Positions 43,996 to 48,175 of a stretch of 48,175 nucleotides of DNA are shown here, one piece after another. Source of the stretch: an uncultured beta proteobacterium (GTDB lineage: Bacteria; Pseudomonadota; Gammaproteobacteria; Burkholderiales; Burkholderiaceae_C). The stretch spans positions 1-48,175 of the forward strand of contig CAIVHU010000189.1 in NCBI GenBank assembly GCA_903905735.1, read 5' to 3'. The stretch's first letter is position 1; every line of letters starts with the position of its first letter. A program made the translations under genes and the position numbers. The notes beneath the pieces are model-generated. The model worked only from the letters and a program-made list of their open reading frames with translations. It was not told the DNA's origin and searched no databases.

Positions 43996-46200
43996 CTAGC
44001 TGGCCGCAACCGCCGCATTGGCCCGCGCCGTATGCAGTTTTTTGTAGCTGTCGATCAAGCGGTGGTGTCGCTCAAGCCCCTCTAGTTTCATGCTGGTTGG
44101 CGTCAAGCCGAAGAAGCGCACGCTGCCGTCCACTGTCCCCAACACCGCATCCATCCGAGGGTTGCCAAACATGCGGCGGAAATTGACGATGTAATCGTCC
44201 AGTTCAAGGTCATCATCGAGCAGCACTTCCAGCACCACGTTCAAGGCTTGATAAAACAATCCTCGCTCGCGCGAGTTGTCGTTGTACTGCAGGAAGGCCC
44301 CCACCAACTCGTGCGCCTCCTCCAGTTGCTGCAAGGCGAGTTGAATGAGCAGCTTGAGCTCAAGAACGGTCAACTGCCCCCAGGCGGTGTTCTCGTCGAA
44401 TTCGATGCCGATCAGCGTGGCGATGTCGGAGTATTCGTCAAGCTCACTGTTGTCCAGACGATCAAGCAGTGCTTCAAGGCTGGTGTCGTCCAGGCAGTGC
44501 AAGTTCAGGATATCGTCGCGGAACAACAGCGCCTTGTTGGTGTTGTCCCAGATCAAATCTTCGACCGGATACACCTCCGAATAACCTGGCACCAGAATCC
44601 GACAAGCGGTGGCGCCCAGCTGGTCATGCACCGCCGTGTAGACCTCTTTGCCCATGGCTTCAAGAATGCCGAGCAAGGTTGCGGCTTCCTCGGCATTGGC
44701 GTTCTCGCCCTGGCTGGAAAAATCCCACTCGACAAAATCGAAATCGGATTTGGCGCTGAAAAAACGCCACGACACCACACCGCTGGAGTCGATGAAGTGC
44801 TCCACAAAGTTGTTGGGCTCAGTCACGGCGTTACTGGTAAAGGTGGGCTGAGGGAGATCGTTTAGGCCTTCAAAACTGCGACCCTGCAGCAACTCCGTCA
44901 GACTGCGTTCCAGCGCCACCTCCAGGCTGGGGTGCGCGCCAAACGAAGCAAACACACCGCCCGTGCGCGGGTTCATCAAGGTGACGCACATCACCGGGTA
45001 CACCCCACCTAGCGACGCGTCTTTCACCAGCACCGGAAAGCCTTGTTCTTCCAACGCTTGAATGCCTGCCAGGATGCCTGGGTATTTCGCCAACACGTTG
45101 TGCGGTACGTCAGGCAGTGCGATTTCACCTTCCAGGATTTCGCGTTTGACCGCCCGTTCAAAAATTTCGGACAGACATTGCACCTGCGCCTCGGCCAGCG
45201 TGTTGCCGGCACTCATGCCGTTGCTGACGAACAGGTTTTCGATCAGGTTGGACGGAAAATACACCACCGCGCCGTCCGACTGCCGCACAAAGGGGAGTGA
45301 ACAAATACCGCGCTTGACATTGCCGGAGTTGGTGTCGATCAAATGGGAGCCACGTAGTTCACCATCTGGGTTGTAAATTTGCAGGCAGTACGCATCCAGA
45401 ATGCCGGTTGGTAACGCATCTTTACGGCCAGGCGTGAACCAGCGCTCGTTCGGGTAGTGCACGAACGCTGCGGTGGCGATGTCTTCGCCCCAGAACGACC
45501 CCGCGTAGAAGTGGTTGTTGTTCAGGCGCTCGATATATTCGCCCAACGCCGACGCCAATGCACTTTCCTTGGTCGCACCCTTGCCATTGGTAAAACACAT
45601 CGGCGAGTGTGCATCGCGGATATGCAGCGACCACACATTGGGAACCAGATTGCGCCATGAAGCGATTTCAATCTTGATGCCCAGGTTGGCCAAAACGCCC
45701 GACATGTTGGCGATGGTTTGCTCCAGCGGCAGGTCCTTGCCCGCGATATAGGTGTGGGTGTCAGCGGTAGGCTTCAACGCCAGTAACGACTGCGCGTCGG
45801 CGTCCAGGTTTTCCACCTCTTCAATCACAAACTCGGGCCCGGCTTGCACCACCTTTTTGACCGTGCAGCGGTCGATGGAACGCAAAATGCCCAGCCGGTC
45901 CTTGGCGGAAATATCGGCGGGTAACTCAACCTGAATCTTGAAAATCTGCTGGTATCGGTTTTCCGGGTCAACGATGTTGTTATGCGACAGGCGAATGTTC
46001 TCGGTGGGGATGTTGCGCGTGGCGCAGTACAGCTTCACGAAGTAAGCCGCACACAGGGCCGATGACGCTAGAAAGTAATCGAACGGCCCAGGCGCTGAGC
46101 CATCGCCCTTATAGCGGATCGGCTGATCAGCGATGACCGTGAAGTCATCGAACTTGGCCTCAAGACGAAGTTTGTCGAGAAAGTTGACCTTAATTTCCAT
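43996..46200 (-). CDS. OsmC-YcaO fusion protein
   Basis: 734 aa in three parts. Residues 1-145 are an OsmC-type thiol-peroxidase fold with cysteines at Cys50 (ASSALCAAYF) and Cys112 (IDRCTVKKV). From about residue 150 it aligns closely with E. coli YcaO: FTNGKGATKESALASALGEY, SNGMSAGNTLAEAQVQCLSE, with the ATP/Mg glutamates at 221/224 and 345/348. The C-terminal 200 residues are helical, as in YcaO, and end without the PxPxP tail of azoline-forming YcaOs. YcaO enzymes activate amide or carbonyl groups with ATP; E. coli YcaO affects RimO-dependent methylthiolation of ribosomal protein S12. It precedes the importer operon. Its own substrate is unknown. Confidence 0.9.
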   Translation of the reverse strand: MEIKVNFLDKLRLEAKFDDFTVIADQPIRYKGDGSAPGPFDYFLASSALCAAYFVKLYCATRNIPTENIRLSHNNIVDPENRYQQIFKIQVELPADISAKDRLGILRSIDRCTVKKVVQAGPEFVIEEVENLDADAQSLLALKPTADTHTYIAGKDLPLEQTIANMSGVLANLGIKIEIASWRNLVPNVWSLHIRDAHSPMCFTNGKGATKESALASALGEYIERLNNNHFYAGSFWGEDIATAAFVHYPNERWFTPGRKDALPTGILDAYCLQIYNPDGELRGSHLIDTNSGNVKRGICSLPFVRQSDGAVVYFPSNLIENLFVSNGMSAGNTLAEAQVQCLSEIFERAVKREILEGEIALPDVPHNVLAKYPGILAGIQALEEQGFPVLVKDASLGGVYPVMCVTLMNPRTGGVFASFGAHPSLEVALERSLTELLQGRSFEGLNDLPQPTFTSNAVTEPNNFVEHFIDSSGVVSWRFFSAKSDFDFVEWDFSSQGENANAEEAATLLGILEAMGKEVYTAVHDQLGATACRILVPGYSEVYPVEDLIWDNTNKALLFRDDILNLHCLDDTSLEALLDRLDNSELDEYSDIATLIGIEFDENTAWGQLTVLELKLLIQLALQQLEEAHELVGAFLQYNDNSRERGLFYQALNVVLEVLLDDDLELDDYIVNFRRMFGNPRMDAVLGTVDGSVRFFGLTPTSMKLEGLERHHRLIDSYKKLHTARANAAVAAS

Positions 46201-46253
46201 GGAGGAGTTCCAAAATAGTGCTCAAGACGATGATGGGGCTCGTCTACTGGTAG

Positions 46254-46278
46254 TTTCTTTCATGTTAAAGCAAAGAAA
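46254..46278. promoter_or_regulatory. Candidate LysR-type box upstream of the OsmC-YcaO gene
   Basis: Perfect inverted repeat TTTCTTT and AAAGAAA with an 11-base spacer, 54-78 bases upstream of the OsmC-YcaO start. It satisfies the T-N11-A pattern with dyad symmetry that LysR-type regulators use. Many sulfur-control regulators (CysB, Cbl) are of this type, but no regulator gene is in the window. Confidence 0.4.
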
Positions 46279-46466
46279 TGTCGTACAGCCTGGGGCAAGC
46301 CAAATTGGCGCCAACCAGATGCCTTGGGTGTGACTCGATGACTTTTTTCGACCAAGAAGGCGTAGTGAACTGTTTTGTATTGAGGTGTGTGGGGCGCAGG
46401 TGGAGGCTTGTGCTATGACGTGAGCGGACGGCTCGTCGATACCCATCTTGGTGCCTTGTCTTCAGG

Positions 46467-46859
46467 TGCGTTGCGGGGCTGATGAGCCAACAACAGTTGG
46501 AACACGGCGTCGACCGGTGCACCGTTCATTGCCATAGCAGGGTCACTTCGCTGGGTCTTGTCAAAGTGATGAGCGCCGAAGTCTGTGACACCGGCCACCA
46601 CCACCGTGGCTTGCTCAGGGTCCTGCATGTCAGAGTGGTGTTGAATCACCACGTGTTCGTTCGTCAGGACGCGGATACCCAGGCCAAGTAAGGCATCGAT
46701 CCAACCATGTACCCTGGAGTAACACTCATGGCTACCAGTGACGAAGAAGCTGCCGGGTGTTGAAGTCAAGTTCACCAGTGGCAACACATCGTCTCTTAAC
46801 TCGGCAACGTTACCATCGACCAGATCACCAATGATGGCCACCATGTCGGCACCAGGGCT
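46467..46859 (-). pseudogene. Internal fragment of a calcineurin-like metallophosphoesterase
   Basis: About 130 residues: PGADMVAIIGDLVDGNVAEL, FFVTGSHECYSRVHGWIDAL, NEHVVIQHH, VVAGVTDF and FQLLLAHQPRNA. This is the central part of a YkuE-type membrane phosphoesterase. The first metal motif (DxHxG) and the last (GHTHGGQ) are missing, and the usual GNHE is GSHE. The fragment starts abruptly where the helicase fragment ends and the frame runs on into unrelated residues. Non-functional debris. Confidence 0.75.
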
Positions 46860-46864
46860 ATTGA

Positions 46865-47272
46865 TGCATATCCAGCTTTGGCCACCATGGTCGAGGTGTT
46901 CCCAGAACCAGCCGATGCCACCAGCAAGACGCGGTTGTCGAAACACACCACCGTCCGGGACTGTTCTTGTGTGAGCGGCGACCTTTCCACGCAGTCGAAG
47001 AAGGCCTTGCCATCAGTGAGTTGTTTGGCCAGGTATCGCTCGTTGACACCAGTCGCAAAGGAAGAGAAGTCCCTGCTCCAGAATTTGAGGCACTCCTGAA
47101 CCTTACCTGGTTGGACTTTCAGATGGTGAATGATCTCCGATTGAGATGGTAAATCTCCCAAACCAGTGGGTTTGCTTTCAACTTGGCGTTGAAAGATTGG
47201 AGATCCGATGGTCACAATCGCGAGCCAGCTTGGACACTTGCTGGATGTGAACAGCCGAGTCAGTTCGAACAA
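46865..47272 (-). pseudogene. N-terminal fragment of a UvrD/HelD-type helicase with mutated Walker A
   Basis: About 136 residues ending NERYLAKQLTDGKAFFDCVE, PLTQEQSRTVVCFDNRVLL and ASAGSGNTSTMVAKAGYA. These are the start and first ATPase motif of a superfamily 1 helicase related to HelD/UvrD. The invariant Walker A lysine is Asn (GSGNT), which would abolish ATP hydrolysis, and everything after the motif is lost. It joins directly to the phosphoesterase fragment at about 46862. The far N-terminal boundary is uncertain. Confidence 0.75.
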
Positions 47273-47402
47273 AACAACACATATAGACGTTAAAGGGACC
47301 TGTCATGACCCGATCCAGTCAACACAAAATTGACCAACTGTTTTACAAGCGCTTTTATGGCGTTGTTCTCTGGCGCTCGACCGAAGAGCAAGCGTGGCTT
47401 GA

Positions 47403-47675
47403 GGCCACTCCAGTAGGCCGAGAGTTCGGAAGCCCGGATCACCATCGTTTGAACAACTCGATGGTTATGCGTTTGACACATTTGGCGATATGACAGTGGC
47501 TCATCAATGGCTGGCTCAGCCACATCCCGCCCTTGGCGGCCTTGCCCCCAACGCCTGTGCAAGCAGTGACGCCCAAGTTCAGAAAGTGCTGGACTTGCTG
47601 GGCAAACTCAAAAGCCAAGGTCGCAGAGGGACGAACGGCCAGACCTTACCTACTGCGCCAACCGAGAAAGGTTGA
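47403..47675 (+). pseudogene. Remnant resembling a MbcA/ParS/Xre antitoxin toxin-binding domain
   Basis: The open stretch reads FEQLDGYAFDTFGD, AHQWLAQPHPALGGLAP and DAQVQKVLDLLGKLKSQ. The WLxxPxPALGGxxP motif followed by a short helix is typical of the DUF2384 antitoxin domain. The DNA-binding N-terminal half is absent or lies in another frame: a frame from ATG 47305 ends at 47493 with ATGA overlap. No RES-domain toxin gene is adjacent. Either a truncated gene starting at ATG 47490 or dead debris. Confidence 0.4.
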
Positions 47676-47765
47676 ACATTCCGATCCGCTTTACAAAACG
47701 AACATCCCTTAACCAACGCTCTAAACGCCACCAAAAACGATCCTCAGGGCTTCGAGTAGGGGGTT

Positions 47766-47972
47766 TTACGGTTGGCTGTGATCGCCCTGTTTCATCCGTT
47801 GGAGATCGCTTTCCAACTTCTTGTGCCACCGTCTCGCCAAAGGCCCAATAATTTTGAGCACTAGGCCAATACCGGCGCATGCTAAGGCGGTGTTCAAATA
47901 AGTGAATCCATTCATCATCATTCCAATCTGTGACATGGTTTTGTCCATTGATGGCATCGCCGCGATGGTCAC
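47766..47972 (-). CDS. Small hypothetical membrane protein, doubtful
   Basis: 68 codons from ATG 47972 with one hydrophobic stretch (YLNTALACAGIGLVLKIIGP) followed by a basic, charged tail (LARRWHKKLESDLQRMKQGD). This is the layout of a single-pass membrane peptide with its tail in the cytoplasm. No homologue is recognised and the surrounding DNA is debris next to an insertion sequence. It could be a chance frame or a gene fragment. Confidence 0.25.
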   Translation of the reverse strand: MTIAAMPSMDKTMSQIGMMMNGFTYLNTALACAGIGLVLKIIGPLARRWHKKLESDLQRMKQGDHSQP

Positions 47973-48035
47973 AGGGATTCGGCACGTTTGGTCGTCAGGG
48001 CCATCATGATGCCGGAAAATTCAAATCCACCGATC

Positions 48036-48175
48036 GTAAGCGCGCCATTAACCGCAGGTAGTCAGGGAAGCGGAATTGGTGATATTTCTGGTAGGCGCAG
48101 GTTCCAGGGCAGAAGCGCCTCAACATCTTCAACCGTCTTTGCGGCTGGTAATTCGCGTAGTACTCGACGCAGCCA
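48036..48175. mobile_element. One end of an IS66-family insertion sequence, cut by the window edge
   Basis: GTAAGCGCGCC begins at 48036; GTAAGCG is, from memory, the usual terminal sequence of IS66-family elements. The element extends right beyond the window and carries the end of the transposase gene on the - strand. IS66 elements make 8-base target duplications; the bases just outside are CACCGATC (48028-48035), to be compared with the other side. Confidence 0.7.
48062..48175 (-). CDS. tnpC: IS66-family transposase, C-terminal end only
   Basis: The last 37 codons of a DDE transposase of the IS66 TnpC group, running in from the right edge and stopping at 48062. WLRRVLRELPAAKTVEDVEA, then LLPWNL, is the typical TnpC tail. 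The stop lies 26 bases inside the element's terminal repeat, as expected. Whether the rest of the element is intact cannot be seen. Confidence 0.78.
   Translation of the reverse strand, partial: WLRRVLRELPAAKTVEDVEALLPWNLRLPEISPIPLP

Noticed and set aside
1..48175. Search for tRNA, rRNA and CRISPR arrays
   Set aside because: No cloverleaf-like tRNA ends, rRNA signature stretches or regularly spaced repeats were seen on either strand.

Overview
The window looks like chromosomal DNA of a betaproteobacterium, most likely of the Comamonadaceae/Burkholderiales type. The basis is GC-rich coding sequence, tightly packed operons with ATGA overlaps, many periplasmic binding-protein importers, and protein sequences resembling that group. 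No rRNA, tRNA or CRISPR was seen. The dominant theme is scavenging of organic sulfur and methionine-related compounds, built from import systems and cytoplasmic catabolic enzymes.

Layout. (1) 1-5008, + strand: a polar amino-acid ABC importer (permease cut by the left edge, ATPase, binding protein, second permease) coupled to a cytoplasmic molybdopterin oxidoreductase. (2) 5085-9775, - strand: a carbohydrate kinase (PfkB), an FGGY kinase, a 2-hydroxyacid dehydrogenase and a DszB-like desulfinase candidate. A sugar-type ABC importer (10003-14532, + strand) diverges from this block. (3) 14605-15760: a decayed copy of a sugar-ABC ATPase joined to a remnant of an AraC-type regulator. (4) 15784-20176, - strand: mtnB-mtnD-mtnK-mtnC-mtnA, the methylthioribose branch of methionine salvage. 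A second sugar-type importer diverges from it (20485-25328, + strand), with one permease and two tandem binding proteins, followed by a coupled LVIVD beta-propeller protein. (5) 26694-30792, + strand: a PaaK-like acyl-CoA ligase and metQ-metN-metI. (6) 30828-33698, - strand: O-acetylhomoserine sulfhydrylase with an alpha/beta hydrolase, then an RBBP9-like hydrolase. (7) 33699-34374: non-coding, with one good palindrome and a small broken gene. (8) 34375-46200, - strand: an orphan amino-acid binding protein, and an operon-like array of OsmC-YcaO protein, oligopeptide-type importer with Tat-dependent binding protein, FAD monooxygenase and a fused carboxymuconolactone-decarboxylase-type protein. 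(9) 46201-48175: gene debris (helicase, phosphoesterase, antitoxin fragments) ending in one end of an IS66-family element.

How the parts may work together (inference): methylthioribose or a related thiosugar enters by the importer at 20-25 kb and is converted by MtnK, MtnA, MtnB, MtnC and MtnD to the 2-keto acid of methionine. MetQNI brings in methionine directly. MetY fixes sulfide, the DszB-like protein may release sulfite from a sulfinate, and the OsmC-YcaO/Dpp/FMO operon may import and oxidise a peptide-like or thiol-containing compound. No MTA phosphorylase/nucleosidase or final transaminase gene is present, so the mtn block reads as a scavenging pathway for external methylthioribose.
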